Of a stretch of DNA of 64,000 nucleotides, positions 45,618 through 54,290 are shown in pieces. The DNA comes from Halobacillus litoralis (GTDB lineage: Bacteria > Bacillota > Bacilli > Bacillales > Halobacillaceae): positions 620,001 to 684,000 of the forward strand of contig NZ_WMEZ01000001.1 in NCBI RefSeq assembly GCF_009856415.1, read 5' to 3'. The position numbers and the translations under genes are program-made. The first letter of the stretch is position 1. Each line of letters begins with the position of its first letter. The notes below the pieces were generated by a model. The model saw only the letters and a program-made list of their open reading frames with translations. It had not been told where the DNA came from and made no database searches.

Positions 45618-45818
45618 ATGAAAACAGGTACAGTGAAGTGGTTTAACGCGGAAAAAGGTTTTGGTTTTATCGAAGTTGAAGGTGAAGATGATGTATTTGT
45701 ACACTTCAGCGCGATCAACGAAGAAGGCTTCAAGTCTCTAGAGGAAGGTCAAGCTGTAGAGTTTGAAGTGACAGAAGGCAATCGCGGACCACAAGCTGCA
45801 AACGTCACGAAACTATAA
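45618..45818 (+). CDS. Cold-shock protein (CspA family)
   Basis: 66 residues; RNP1 KGFGFIEVE and RNP2 VFVHFSAI. It differs from the csp at 15267 at only about a dozen positions. RBS TTGGAGG. Followed by a terminator and then ydjO, another cold-induced gene in B. subtilis. Acts as RNA chaperone or antiterminator, possibly on its own leader. Confidence 0.96.
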   Translation: MKTGTVKWFNAEKGFGFIEVEGEDDVFVHFSAINEEGFKSLEEGQAVEFEVTEGNRGPQAANVTKL

Positions 45819-45827
45819 TAAAAAATA

Positions 45828-45862
45828 GAAAGAGACTGGCTTTTGAAGGTCAGTCTCTTTTA
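45828..45862 (+). terminator. Terminator after csp
   Basis: AAAGAGACTG / CAGTCTCTTT with a 12-base loop and T run. Confidence 0.82.
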
Positions 45863-45894
45863 TATCATGACATTCCAAAGGGGGGGCTACGCCG

Positions 45895-46107
45895 ATGGCT
45901 TTCGGAAAGAAAAACCAGGCTGAGATCAAAGAAGAAGATACGAAGATATGGGTTTGTACATCTGAAGACTGCAACTGTTGGATGAGAGACAACTTCAGAA
46001 CCAATGATAACAAGAAGTGTCCAATGTGCGGAAGTGATATGGAAGAAGAAAACAAAGTGCTTCAAGTTGTAGAAAACAATAGTTTATACTATAAATCACA
46101 ATCTTAA
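45895..46107 (+). CDS. ydjO: YdjO-family cold-inducible zinc-ribbon protein
   Basis: A 70-residue protein with two Cys pairs, WVCTSEDCNCWMRDNF and KKCPMCGSDM, forming a zinc ribbon, flanked by acidic residues. This matches YdjO (about 69 residues), induced by cold in B. subtilis. Neighbouring csp fits that role. RBS AAAGGGGGG. Partner or nucleic-acid target unknown. Confidence 0.9.
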   Translation: MAFGKKNQAEIKEEDTKIWVCTSEDCNCWMRDNFRTNDNKKCPMCGSDMEEENKVLQVVENNSLYYKSQS

Positions 46108-46108
46108 T

Positions 46109-46144
46109 GAAAAAAGCGGTTGCTTCTCAGGCAATCGCTTTTTC
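46109..46144 (+). terminator. Terminator after ydjO
   Basis: AAAAAGCGGTTGC / GCAATCGCTTTTT, one G-T pair, 7-base loop. Confidence 0.85.
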
Positions 46145-46167
46145 TTATATTCCAGGGAGGGGAGACC

Positions 46168-47508
46168 ATGGACCAAAAAGTTAAACAGATGCGTGAAACA
46201 AAACAGCTATTAAGAAAGAATTCGCTCGCTACGGTTTTAGACAAATTTGATGGGGATTTAATGAACCTGTCTGAGAAAGAGCGAAAGAAGAAGTATAACA
46301 AAATGAAAGCAGATCCTTACAGCTTTTTTAGAGGAAGTGCTTATTTGTTCTTTCATGATACGACAGATCTGCCCTTTACCTTCCACACCTCCAAAGACAG
46401 ACCGACGTGGATTATGGGAGATTTGCATTTCAACAATTTCAGTGTCTTTCAAAACGAAAACAAAGAGATTGTCTTCGATGTGGATGACTTCGATGAAGGG
46501 TACCTCGGGTCCTATCTTTACGACGTCTTACGCATGGTCGTTAGTATACGTTTAATGATGCAATCTCTTTCCTATGATGATGAGGCGAAGGAAGAGATGG
46601 TTCATCAATACTTGAAAACGTACGTGAAACTAATCAAAGCCTACCATGATCGGGAATTAAGCCCGGAACAAGTCCAATTCACGAAAGAGTCCACCAAAGG
46701 TCCTGTTAAAAAGGCAATAAAGAAAGCGGAGCAAAGAAGTTTGTCACATGAACTTGAAAAGCAGACCATCATTAACCACGACTCTATCCGGTCTTTCGAT
46801 ATCGGAAAGGACAAGCTGTCTTCTGTTCCTAAACACGAAAAACAGTTGTTAGAAAAAGCGTGGGAGGACTATTATCATTCTCTGGACGCTAAGAAAAAGA
46901 AGGCGAAGGACTATTACCGGATCAAAGACGTGGTCAAAAAGACAGGAGCGGGAATCGGATCGACAGGTTTGAAAAGGTTTTACATTCTCATTGAAGGCGC
47001 ATGTCATGAAGATCATGAAGATGATATCATCCTTGAAGCGAAAGAAGCGCGCACACCTGTACCTGCGTACTTCTTCCCTTATGATGAGGCCTTCTGGAAC
47101 GATCATAAACACCAGGGAAGAAGGGTCATTCACACACAGCAGGCGATGCACCACCTCTCCGATCCATTTCTTGGCTATTTCACGATGGACGGGAAAGATT
47201 TTTATGTGCGGGAACGATCGCCTTTTTCCAAGGATGTGAAAGAAAAGCACTTAAGTGATCTGAAGTCTGTCAAACAAACGGTAAAGACGATGGCAAAAGT
47301 GAGTGCGAAAATCCATGCCCGGGCGGATGTGGATATTGACGAGGGAATCCTCGGGTATCATAGTGAAGATAGCATCATGGAAGCGGTCGGAACGGAGAAA
47401 AAGAGGTTCCGGCAGCAACTCAGTGTATGGGCCGACCATTATGAAAAAAAGGTATATGAAGATTATGAATTGTTTCTTGAGTGGGGAGCGGAGCGTGGAT
47501 ATTTTTAA
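46168..47508 (+). CDS. DUF2252 family protein
   Basis: A 446-residue protein with a kinase-like layout: FFRGSAYLFFHD, WIMGDLHFNNFSVFQNE (GDxHxxNF, like aminoglycoside phosphotransferase catalytic loops) and VFDVDDFDEGYLGSYLYDVLRMV (metal-binding DxDDFD), then KTGAGIGSTGLKRFYILIEG. Start 46168 follows GGGAGGGGA. Family function is unknown; phosphotransferase activity is inferred from motif likeness only. Confidence 0.9.
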   Translation: MDQKVKQMRETKQLLRKNSLATVLDKFDGDLMNLSEKERKKKYNKMKADPYSFFRGSAYLFFHDTTDLPFTFHTSKDRPTWIMGDLHFNNFSVFQNENKEIVFDVDDFDEGYLGSYLYDVLRMVVSIRLMMQSLSYDDEAKEEMVHQYLKTYVKLIKAYHDRELSPEQVQFTKESTKGPVKKAIKKAEQRSLSHELEKQTIINHDSIRSFDIGKDKLSSVPKHEKQLLEKAWEDYYHSLDAKKKKAKDYYRIKDVVKKTGAGIGSTGLKRFYILIEGACHEDHEDDIILEAKEARTPVPAYFFPYDEAFWNDHKHQGRRVIHTQQAMHHLSDPFLGYFTMDGKDFYVRERSPFSKDVKEKHLSDLKSVKQTVKTMAKVSAKIHARADVDIDEGILGYHSEDSIMEAVGTEKKRFRQQLSVWADHYEKKVYEDYELFLEWGAERGYF

Positions 47509-47589
47509 TGTCGGCGACGGCTATCATACAACGCTCAAGAATGATATAATTTCTATGTTATAGAAACGAGAGTACTGGAGGATTATCAC

Positions 47590-49206
47590 ATGTTAACAGT
47601 AAACAATGTAAGTCTTCGATTCGGCGATCAAAAGTTGTTTGAAGACGTAAATATAAAATTCACCCCCGGCAATTGCTATGGTCTGATCGGTGCGAACGGT
47701 GCAGGGAAATCTACGTTCTTAAAGATTTTGAGTGGGGAGATCGAAGCTCAAACGGGTGACGTAAGCTTGAAGAAGGATCAACGTCTGGCCGTTTTGAAAC
47801 AGAACCATTTCGAATATGACGAATATCAAGTGCTTGAGACCGTCATTATGGGTCATACACGTCTGTATGAAGTGATGAAAGAAAAAGATGCCATCTATAT
47901 GAAAGGCGACTTTTCAGAAGAAGACGGTATGCGCGCAGCGGAACTTGAAGGAGAATTCGCTGAAATGAATGGTTGGGAAGCGGAGTCTGATGCGGCCCGT
48001 CTATTGAAAGGCTTAGGCATTGGTGAAAATCTTCATGATAAGAAGATGAGTGAACTGCAAGGATCGGAAAAAGTAAAGGTTCTTCTTGCGCAAGCGCTAT
48101 TCGGTAATCCGGATGTTCTTCTGCTCGATGAGCCGACCAACCACTTGGACATTAAAGCGATTCAATGGCTGGAAGACTTTTTAATCGATTTCGAGAATAC
48201 AGTCATTGTCGTATCCCACGACCGTCACTTCCTGAATAATGTCTGTACACATATCGCAGACCTTGACTTTGGAAAAATCCAGGTTTATGTCGGAAATTAT
48301 GACTTCTGGTATGAGTCCAGTCAATTAGCTCAGAAAATGGCTTCCGAACAGAATAAGAAAAAAGAAGAGAAGATTAAGGACTTGAAAGAGTTCATTGCAC
48401 GTTTCAGTGCCAATGCTTCCAAATCTAAACAAGCGACTTCACGTAAAAAACTACTGGATAAAATCACACTGGATGATATTCAACCTTCTTCCAGAAAATA
48501 TCCTTACATCGCATTCAATGCTGAACGTGAAATTGGAAATGACTTGCTGACAGTTGAAAACCTTTCGAAAACGGTGGATGGCGAGAAAGTATTGGATAAT
48601 GTTAGCTTCACTCTTAATAAGGATGACAAAGTGGCCCTTGTGGGATCAAACGAAGTTGCCAAAACGACTCTTTTCCAAATCCTTATGGGTGAGGTTGAGC
48701 CGGATGAAGGAACCTATAAATGGGGGGTAACGACTTCTCAAAGTTACTTCCCTAAAGATAACTCGGAATTCTTCGAAGGGTCGAATTTGAACCTTGTCGA
48801 GTGGTTGCGTCAGTATTCACCAGAAGATGAAACAGAAACGTTCCTACGCAGTTTCCTTGGACGTATGCTGTTCTCTGGAGAAGAGGCGCTTAAGAAAGCG
48901 AATGTCCTTTCAGGTGGTGAGAAAGTGCGTTGCATGCTTTCTAAAATGATGCTTTCTCAAGCAAACGTTCTTCTTTTGGATGAACCGACGAACCACCTTG
49001 ATCTAGAATCCATCACTTCCTTGAACAAGGGATTGATCAATTTCAAAGGTTCCGTCATTTTTGCCTCCCACGACCATGAGTTCATACAAACCATTGCTAA
49101 CCGTATTATTGAAATTACGCCTAATGGTAAGATTGTCAATAAAGAAATGACGTATGATGAGTTCTTGAACGATCCAGAAGTTCAAAAGCAAGTAGCAGCT
49201 AAATAA
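47590..49206 (+). CDS. ABC-F family ATPase (YkpA/YbiT-like)
   Basis: Soluble tandem ABC ATPase of 538 residues, a ribosome-associated translation factor type. Domain 1: Walker A GANGAGKSTFL, signature LQGSEKVKV, Walker B LLLDEPTNHLD. Linker at 250-310. Domain 2: GSNEVAKTTLF in place of GxxGxGKST, LSGGEKVRC, VLLLDEPTNHLD. Both switch His (SHDRHF, SHDHEF) are kept. The altered second P-loop may reduce hydrolysis there; it may be normal for this subgroup. No membrane domain. Confidence 0.93.
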   Translation: MLTVNNVSLRFGDQKLFEDVNIKFTPGNCYGLIGANGAGKSTFLKILSGEIEAQTGDVSLKKDQRLAVLKQNHFEYDEYQVLETVIMGHTRLYEVMKEKDAIYMKGDFSEEDGMRAAELEGEFAEMNGWEAESDAARLLKGLGIGENLHDKKMSELQGSEKVKVLLAQALFGNPDVLLLDEPTNHLDIKAIQWLEDFLIDFENTVIVVSHDRHFLNNVCTHIADLDFGKIQVYVGNYDFWYESSQLAQKMASEQNKKKEEKIKDLKEFIARFSANASKSKQATSRKKLLDKITLDDIQPSSRKYPYIAFNAEREIGNDLLTVENLSKTVDGEKVLDNVSFTLNKDDKVALVGSNEVAKTTLFQILMGEVEPDEGTYKWGVTTSQSYFPKDNSEFFEGSNLNLVEWLRQYSPEDETETFLRSFLGRMLFSGEEALKKANVLSGGEKVRCMLSKMMLSQANVLLLDEPTNHLDLESITSLNKGLINFKGSVIFASHDHEFIQTIANRIIEITPNGKIVNKEMTYDEFLNDPEVQKQVAAK

Positions 49207-49215
49207 GGATGAAAT

Positions 49216-49252
49216 AAAAGCACAGATCCTCTGAGGATTTGTGCTTTTTTTC
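49216..49252 (+). terminator. Terminator after ABC-F gene
   Basis: AAAAGCACAGATCCTC / GAGGATTTGTGCTTTT, TGA loop, T7. Confidence 0.9.
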
Positions 49253-49535
49253 GCTAGAATATGTTTTTTTCTATCATTTTCGGGTAAAAAAATCTATGAG
49301 TAGGCAATATACTGCTTTGTTGAAAGATGACGAAATCTAGTAGAACGAGGGCATTTTTGACCGTTCCGCAGTGCAAATGCTCCTTTTGTAATGGTTGTGA
49401 AATATGGATGTTATGTTTGCAAACAAACTGTTGCTTGTTTGTTCTTAATTTATCCTGAGATTCTGTTAATCTTGTAATTGTGAATGGATCACCTAAATAC
49501 ATAGGGATCGACCAATCAAGAGGAGGCAGAATTTC
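49253..49535 (+). other. Upstream region of the LysM/3D gene
   Basis: 283 bases without a gene. A 10-base palindrome GTTTGCAAAC (49415-49424) and several TGTAAT/TGTTAA half-sites (49387-49480) are seen, but not at the 11-base step of a WalR box. I found no riboswitch. RBS AAGAGGAGG ends the region. Confidence 0.4.
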
Positions 49536-50342
49536 ATGAAAAAAACTGTATTTTCTGTTGTAGCAACTGTCGCATTAACAGGAGCATTCGCCACGACGGT
49601 AAGTGCCCACGAAACGGAATATAAAATCAATAAAGGGGATACTCTCTGGGGAATCTCTCAAAAATATGACGTCAGCGTTCAAAATTTGAAGACATGGAAT
49701 GATTTGAATTCAAACCTGATCTATCCAAACCAAACTTTGAAAGTAGCTCATGATTCAAAATCCAGCACACCTTCATCTACTACGTCTTCCAATACATCCA
49801 CTTACACAGTGAAGTCTGGAGACACGTTGTTCGCCATTTCTCAAAAATTCAATATTTCAGTCGATCAATTGATGGCGTGGAACAACCTGACTTCCACCCT
49901 CATTCATCCTGGCGACCAGTTCAAAGTTGATGGACAGGCTGTACAAACGTCTGCTCCAAGCACAAACAGCAGCTCAAGCAATAGTTCCAGCAACAGCACA
50001 TCAACAGCTACACAAACAAGCACAAGTCAAGACACAAGCAACGATGTAATTAAAGAGTTTACGGCTGAAGCTACGGCTTATACGGCTTATTGCACAGGGT
50101 GCAGCGGTGTAACAGCAACTGGAATTGACCTGCGTGCAAACCCGGATCAAAAAGTGATTGCCGTTGACCCAAGCGTCATTCCACTTGGATCTAAAGTGTA
50201 TGTCGAAGGGTACGGAACAGCGATTGCTGGAGATACCGGCGGTGCTATCAACGGCAACCGTATCGATATTTTCATGCCTTCCCGTGAAGATGCACTAGAC
50301 TTTGGTAGAAAATCGGTTAAAGTTCAAGTACTAGCTGACTAA
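49536..50342 (+). CDS. Secreted LysM-3D cell-wall protein (YocH-like)
   Basis: Exported wall hydrolase-type protein of 268 residues. Signal peptide 1-24 (ends TTVSA). Two LysM domains bind peptidoglycan: YKINKGDTLWGISQKYDV (about 28-71) and YTVKSGDTLFAISQKFNI (about 88-131). A Ser/Thr linker (135-170) leads to a 3D domain with FTAEATAYTAYCTGC, VIAVDPSVIPLGSKVYVEG and GDTGGAINGNRIDIFM (three Asp), the MltA-like double-psi barrel. YocH in B. subtilis is a WalR-controlled muralytic enzyme of this design. Confidence 0.93.
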   Translation: MKKTVFSVVATVALTGAFATTVSAHETEYKINKGDTLWGISQKYDVSVQNLKTWNDLNSNLIYPNQTLKVAHDSKSSTPSSTTSSNTSTYTVKSGDTLFAISQKFNISVDQLMAWNNLTSTLIHPGDQFKVDGQAVQTSAPSTNSSSSNSSSNSTSTATQTSTSQDTSNDVIKEFTAEATAYTAYCTGCSGVTATGIDLRANPDQKVIAVDPSVIPLGSKVYVEGYGTAIAGDTGGAINGNRIDIFMPSREDALDFGRKSVKVQVLAD

Positions 50343-50354
50343 TCTTATAATATT

Positions 50355-50392
50355 AAAAACTCCTTTCTGTAAGTGCAGAAGGGAGTTTTTTT
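50355..50392 (+). terminator. Terminator
   Basis: AAAACTCCTTTCTG / CAGAAGGGAGTTTT, 6-base loop, T7. Confidence 0.88.
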
Positions 50393-50465
50393 ATGCGGTT
50401 TATTTTGAGTTCCAAGCACTTATTGATAGACTAAAGACATTGTAACAAGAAGGGAGAAGTTATGG

Positions 50466-51461
50466 ATGAGAGCGATTGTACATGAAGGCAAAGAAGGTCT
50501 AGAGGGATTGAAAGTAAAAGAAATGTCAGAGCGTCAAATCAGTGACAACGAAGTGAAAGTAAAGGTACATACAGCAGGAATGAACCGGAGGGATCTGGCT
50601 GTAGTCACGAAGCGGCATAAGGCGGATGATCCGGCCTTAATTCCAGGTTCAGATGCTTCTGGCGTTGTAGAAACCATAGGGAAAAGTGTTACAAAGTTTC
50701 AACCTGGTGATGAAGTCATTGTCAATCCTGGACTCGGATGGCAGAAAAACAGCGATGCTCCTCCGGAAGGATTTGAAATTGTCGGGCTTCCCGATCACGG
50801 AACCTTCGCAGAATATTATACATGTACAGAGGACCACCTGGAACGAAAACCTGAGCATTTGTCTTTCGAAGAAGCGGGCGTTCTTCCATTAGCAGCACTG
50901 ACTGCCTATCGCGCGTTGTTTACAAGAGGGAATCTTGAAGCGGGGCATACGGTTATGTTGCCGGGGATTGGCAGCGGTGTCCTCACCTTTTGCCTGAAGT
51001 TTGCGAAAGCAATCGGGGCAAGAGTCATTGTAACCTCCCGATCAGAAAGTAAACAAAAGGAAGCATTGAGCCTTGGAGCAGATGTAGCCATTTCTACAGA
51101 AGAAAATTGGCAGGAAGCACTGGCTTCTGAACAGGTGGACCTGCTTATTGAAACGATCGGAAACGCTACTTTCAATAAATCATTGGATATTGTACGGAAG
51201 GGAGGAACGATTGTTACGTTCGGTTCAACGACGGAAGATGAAGTGACCATCAATATCCGTCAATTCTTTTACGGGCAGTACAACTTACTAGGCTCAACGA
51301 TGGGAAGTGCAGAGGAATTGCGGGAGATGCTCCGTTTTATTAGTGAACACAAAATAAAACCTCAACTGGATAAGGTTTTTCCGATGGAAGAGTATAAAGA
51401 AGCATTCGAATACATTCAAGACTCAAAAAATTTCGGTAAAATTGCTTTTCGCGTATGTTAA
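50466..51461 (+). CDS. Zinc-free medium-chain reductase (quinone oxidoreductase-like)
   Basis: NADPH-dependent MDR enzyme of 331 residues. GroES-like part: AGMNRRDLAVV, PGSDASGVVE, FAEYYTC; cofactor fold: VMLPGIGSGVLTFCLKFAKAIGARVIVTSRS, then GADVAISTEENW. Catalytic zinc Cys/His are missing, as in QOR and YogA-like proteins. Substrate probably quinones or enals. RBS AGAAGGGAG. Ter-like site 1 begins 9 bases after its stop. Confidence 0.9.
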   Translation: MRAIVHEGKEGLEGLKVKEMSERQISDNEVKVKVHTAGMNRRDLAVVTKRHKADDPALIPGSDASGVVETIGKSVTKFQPGDEVIVNPGLGWQKNSDAPPEGFEIVGLPDHGTFAEYYTCTEDHLERKPEHLSFEEAGVLPLAALTAYRALFTRGNLEAGHTVMLPGIGSGVLTFCLKFAKAIGARVIVTSRSESKQKEALSLGADVAISTEENWQEALASEQVDLLIETIGNATFNKSLDIVRKGGTIVTFGSTTEDEVTINIRQFFYGQYNLLGSTMGSAEELREMLRFISEHKIKPQLDKVFPMEEYKEAFEYIQDSKNFGKIAFRVC

Positions 51462-51469
51462 TAAGTTCT

Positions 51470-51496
51470 ACTTAAAACTTAGTAGCAACTCCGAAA
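51470..51496 (-). repeat. Ter-like oriented sequence, site 1
   Basis: 27 bases identical to site 2 (54197-54223). Core (+ strand) CTTAGTAGCAACTCCGAAA; reverse complement GGAGTTGCTACTAAGTTTT is shared with sites 3 and 4. CTACTAAGTTTT matches 10 of 12 bases of GTACTAAATTTT in the B half of B. subtilis Ter sites. Located between the MDR gene and the RTP-like gene. Confidence 0.7.
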
Positions 51497-51611
51497 TGAT
51501 AATACAAAAAAAACACAGTTAAGCGAACGAATGTGCGCATAATTGGACAATTCATCCATCTTTTGTTGTAGAATGATAGAAAGACCATTTTATGACAAGG
51601 GGTGGATGATT

Positions 51612-51992
51612 TTGTCTCATAAAAACAATCCGAAACGATTTGCTTTAAACATGAGTGCCGCGCAATTTACGAAGTTTTATATCATGCACCTGTTACAAGT
51701 TCATCAGCCGATGATCAGTGAACATTTCAAAACAGAGTTCAAAAAACTTACGAAGAATTGGATCCCTGCACCTTCCACATTACTTGATACCCTACATGAA
51801 ATGACAGAGCAAGGATTATTATATCGTAAGGATGATTACAAATCACATGATAAGAAAAGACAAAAGGTTTACTGGTATTACCTGACGGATGAAGGCAAAG
51901 AAGAATTCGATGTATTAAAGAAACGTTATAAGCTGTTATTTGAAGAACAGATACAAATATTGAAACAAATTATGGACGATGTGTACAAATAA
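51612..51992 (+). CDS. RTP/PadR-like winged-helix protein, candidate replication terminator protein
   Basis: A 126-residue winged-helix protein from TTG 51612, 7 bases after AAGGGGTGG (ATG 51606 is too close). It aligns by eye almost gap-free with B. subtilis RTP (122 residues): FTKFYIM with FLKLYMI, TEFKKLTKNW with SEFKEIGFKP, LHEMTEQGLL with LHELLDDGIL, VYWYYL with VVLYQF, then a C-terminal helix for dimerisation. LTDEGKEEF is PadR-like, and PadR shares this fold, so an ordinary regulator is the main alternative. Four oriented repeats lie nearby. Confidence 0.7.
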   Translation: MSHKNNPKRFALNMSAAQFTKFYIMHLLQVHQPMISEHFKTEFKKLTKNWIPAPSTLLDTLHEMTEQGLLYRKDDYKSHDKKRQKVYWYYLTDEGKEEFDVLKKRYKLLFEEQIQILKQIMDDVYK

Positions 51993-52010
51993 ATGAAAGG
52001 TGAGCTTGCA

Positions 52011-53003
52011 TTGAAACTAAGTGTGCTTGATCAAAGCCCGATATCTGAAGGGTACTCTGCTCAACAAGCGTTACAACAATCCGTAGAATTAGCTAAATAC
52101 ACAGAGGAATTAGGATTTCACAGGTATTGGGTTGCGGAACATCACAATACGAACGGCCTTGCCAGTACATCTCCTGAACTATTAATATCCATGATTGCCC
52201 AATCCACAACAACGATTAGGGTCGGATCGGGTGGTGTACTGCTACCCCAGTACAGCCCATTAAAAGTAGCCGAAAACTTCCGCATGCTTGAGGCTTTTTT
52301 TCCTGGAAGAGTAGACCTGGGCCTGGGCCGTTCCCCAGGTGGTGGTCCAAAGACGAGGCTGGCTCTTACGGATGGAATGGAGAAGCCGCTCAGTTCTTTT
52401 TCAAGGCAAGTGAAAGAGCTGAAACAGTTCTTGCAAGGATCCACTCCTAAAGAAGACCGATTCTATGGTGTAAAGGCACGGCCGGAAACCGAACATCAGC
52501 CAGAACTATGGGTTCTCGGTTTGACCGAGCGTGGAGCTAAACATGCAGCACTGAATGGGACAGGCTTCACTTTTGGTCATTTCATCAATCCTGACCATGG
52601 GAAGGCACCCATTGCCACCTATAGGGAGCGATATAAAGACCCTGATAAAAAAGAACCATGCGTGAATGTCTGTATATTCGTTGTTTGCGGAGAAACAGAA
52701 GAAGAGGCAGAAGAGCTAGCTATAAGCCAAGATCTCTGGTTGCTTCGGGTAGAAAAAGGCTTAGACACCCGGGTGCCCTCTCCAGAAGTGGCCAAAAATT
52801 ACCCATATACAAAAGAAGAGAAGGATAAAATCAGGAAAAATCGAAGACGCTGCATTATCGGAAACCCAGATCAAGTAAAAACCCAATTGGAAGAACTGTC
52901 TGAATACTACGGGACGGATGAATTTTTGATCATTACAAATATATTTGACTTTGAAGAAAAGAAAAAATCCTATCATCGAATCGCTCACTCGTTCCAGAAT
53001 TAA
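52011..53003 (+). CDS. LLM-class flavin-dependent oxidoreductase
   Basis: Luciferase-like monooxygenase fold, 330 residues. LSVLDQSPISEGYS start, RYWVAEHHN, VGSGGVLLPQYSPLKVAENFRMLEAFFPGRVDLGLGRSPG (FMN and phosphate region). This matches the YtmO/MsnO8-type group. Start is TTG 52011 after AAAGGTGAG; the ATG at 51993 precedes that RBS. It follows the RTP-like gene by 18 bases and may be cotranscribed. Substrate unknown. Confidence 0.9.
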   Translation: MKLSVLDQSPISEGYSAQQALQQSVELAKYTEELGFHRYWVAEHHNTNGLASTSPELLISMIAQSTTTIRVGSGGVLLPQYSPLKVAENFRMLEAFFPGRVDLGLGRSPGGGPKTRLALTDGMEKPLSSFSRQVKELKQFLQGSTPKEDRFYGVKARPETEHQPELWVLGLTERGAKHAALNGTGFTFGHFINPDHGKAPIATYRERYKDPDKKEPCVNVCIFVVCGETEEEAEELAISQDLWLLRVEKGLDTRVPSPEVAKNYPYTKEEKDKIRKNRRRCIIGNPDQVKTQLEELSEYYGTDEFLIITNIFDFEEKKKSYHRIAHSFQN

Positions 53004-53126
53004 CCAAACCTTTTTATAGTGTAAGATATTTAAGGTGGACATCTGCCTAATCATTAGGTAGCTCAGCCTTTCACCCATACCGATTCTTATCCAACCTCAT
53101 ATATAGAAGTAAAGGGGGGAATTGGA

Positions 53127-53213
53127 ATGAGTAAAGGATATGGTGGAGGCTTTGCGCTAATCGTAGTTTTGTTTATTCTCCTAATTATTGTAGGAGCTTC
53201 TTGGTGGTATTAA
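53127..53213 (+). CDS. YjcZ-family tiny membrane protein
   Basis: 28 residues, starting MSKGYGGGFALIVVLFILL and ending GASWWY: a Gly-rich N-terminus and one hydrophobic helix, the YjcZ/tiny-TM pattern found in many sporulating Bacillaceae. RBS AAAGGGGGG and a terminator right after support it. Function unknown; expected in sporulation. Confidence 0.88.
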   Translation: MSKGYGGGFALIVVLFILLIIVGASWWY

Positions 53214-53218
53214 TCACT

Positions 53219-53246
53219 ACAAAGCGTGGCATTTGCCACGCTTTTT
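53219..53246 (+). terminator. Terminator after yjcZ-type gene
   Basis: AAAGCGTGGCA / TGCCACGCTTT with TT loop and T5. Confidence 0.9.
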
Positions 53247-53329
53247 CAATTATCATAAATCATCGTTTTAAAATGGAACGATGTAAGCTATAATAAGTAC
53301 CATTACGTCACGAAAAAGGATGAAATTAC

Positions 53330-54202
53330 ATGAAAGATGTCAATATATTGGGAACAATCCAACAAGCAAAGATTAAAAAGAAAATCACAGAAGGCTTTAT
53401 TGTTCAAATTCAAAATGAAGAATTTGTACTTTTGGACGAAGATGTAACAGAAGAGATTGAATTGGATGAAAGCAAAGACATGTTTATTTATGAAAACAAG
53501 AAAGGACAAGCTTCCGCTACGATGGAGCTTCCGGAAGTTACAAAAGATACTTATGGATGGGCTGATGTCGTAGAAGTTGTTCCGAATATGGGGGTATTCG
53601 TTGATATTGGTTTAAATAATAAGGATATTCTCGTTTCCTCCGATCACCTCCCTCTTCTAAAATCCGTCTGGCCTAAAGAAGGGGATCATTTATTTGTCAG
53701 TCTAGAACTGGATAAAAAAGGCCGCCTTTTGGCAGAACCTATTTCTGAACAAGAAGTCATGGATGATCTGGAACCTGCGCCCAAAGAAGCTCTTGGACAA
53801 GAAGTCACTGCACGTGTCTACCGAGCAACAAAAGCAGGCTCAACGGTCTTGACTGGAGAAGGGTACCGAGGCTTTGTCCATCCAAGTGAAAGAAAAGCAG
53901 AACCAAGACTTGGAGAGACGATTACAGCTAGAATCATTGATGTGAAAGATGATGGAACAATCAACTTATCTCTTCGCCCTTTAAAACAAGAAGGAATGAA
54001 GGAAGATGCAGAGATGATCTATGAATATTTACAAGAAAACGACGGTGTGATGTTCCTTCATGATAAGAGTGATCCAGAAGACATTCGGAAAACCTTTAAA
54101 ATCAGTAAGGCAGCATTTAAGCGCGCCCTTGGACAACTAATGAAAGAACGAAAAATCATTCAAGAGAATGGTAAAACAGTGATCAATCATAATCGCACTT
54201 AA
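53330..54202 (+). CDS. cvfB: CvfB/YitL S1-domain RNA-binding protein
   Basis: RNA-binding regulator of 290 residues. Three S1-type beta-barrels (roughly 1-65, 70-140, 145-215; for example WADVVEVVPNMGVFVDIGL and ITARIIDVKDDGTINLSLR) and a C-terminal winged helix (DIRKTFKISKAAFKRALGQLMKERKI). This is the CvfB layout known from Staphylococcus virulence control. Its stop codon overlaps Ter-like site 2. Confidence 0.94.
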   Translation: MKDVNILGTIQQAKIKKKITEGFIVQIQNEEFVLLDEDVTEEIELDESKDMFIYENKKGQASATMELPEVTKDTYGWADVVEVVPNMGVFVDIGLNNKDILVSSDHLPLLKSVWPKEGDHLFVSLELDKKGRLLAEPISEQEVMDDLEPAPKEALGQEVTARVYRATKAGSTVLTGEGYRGFVHPSERKAEPRLGETITARIIDVKDDGTINLSLRPLKQEGMKEDAEMIYEYLQENDGVMFLHDKSDPEDIRKTFKISKAAFKRALGQLMKERKIIQENGKTVINHNRT

Positions 54203-54223
54203 AACTTAGTAGCAACTCCGAAA
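54197..54223 (-). repeat. Ter-like oriented sequence, site 2
   Basis: Exact 27-base copy of site 1, same orientation, overlapping the cvfB stop codon. It lies between convergent cvfB and the YusW-like gene, so a promoter-operator role is unlikely. Confidence 0.7.
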
Positions 54224-54236
54224 CAATATAAAAAAA

Positions 54237-54280
54237 TAAAAACAAGCATCTAGGTCATTGAACCAAGGTGCTTGTTTTCT
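54237..54280. terminator. Bidirectional terminator
   Basis: AAAACAAGCA / TGCTTGTTTT, with inner AGGT/ACC pairing, between convergent genes. Confidence 0.8.
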
Positions 54281-54290
54281 TTTAATTATT

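Noticed and set aside
49253-49535. c-di-AMP (ydaO) riboswitch or WalR box before the LysM/3D gene
   Set aside because: Expected from YocH biology, but the ydaO core motifs are absent and TGTAA half-sites are not at the 11-base step.
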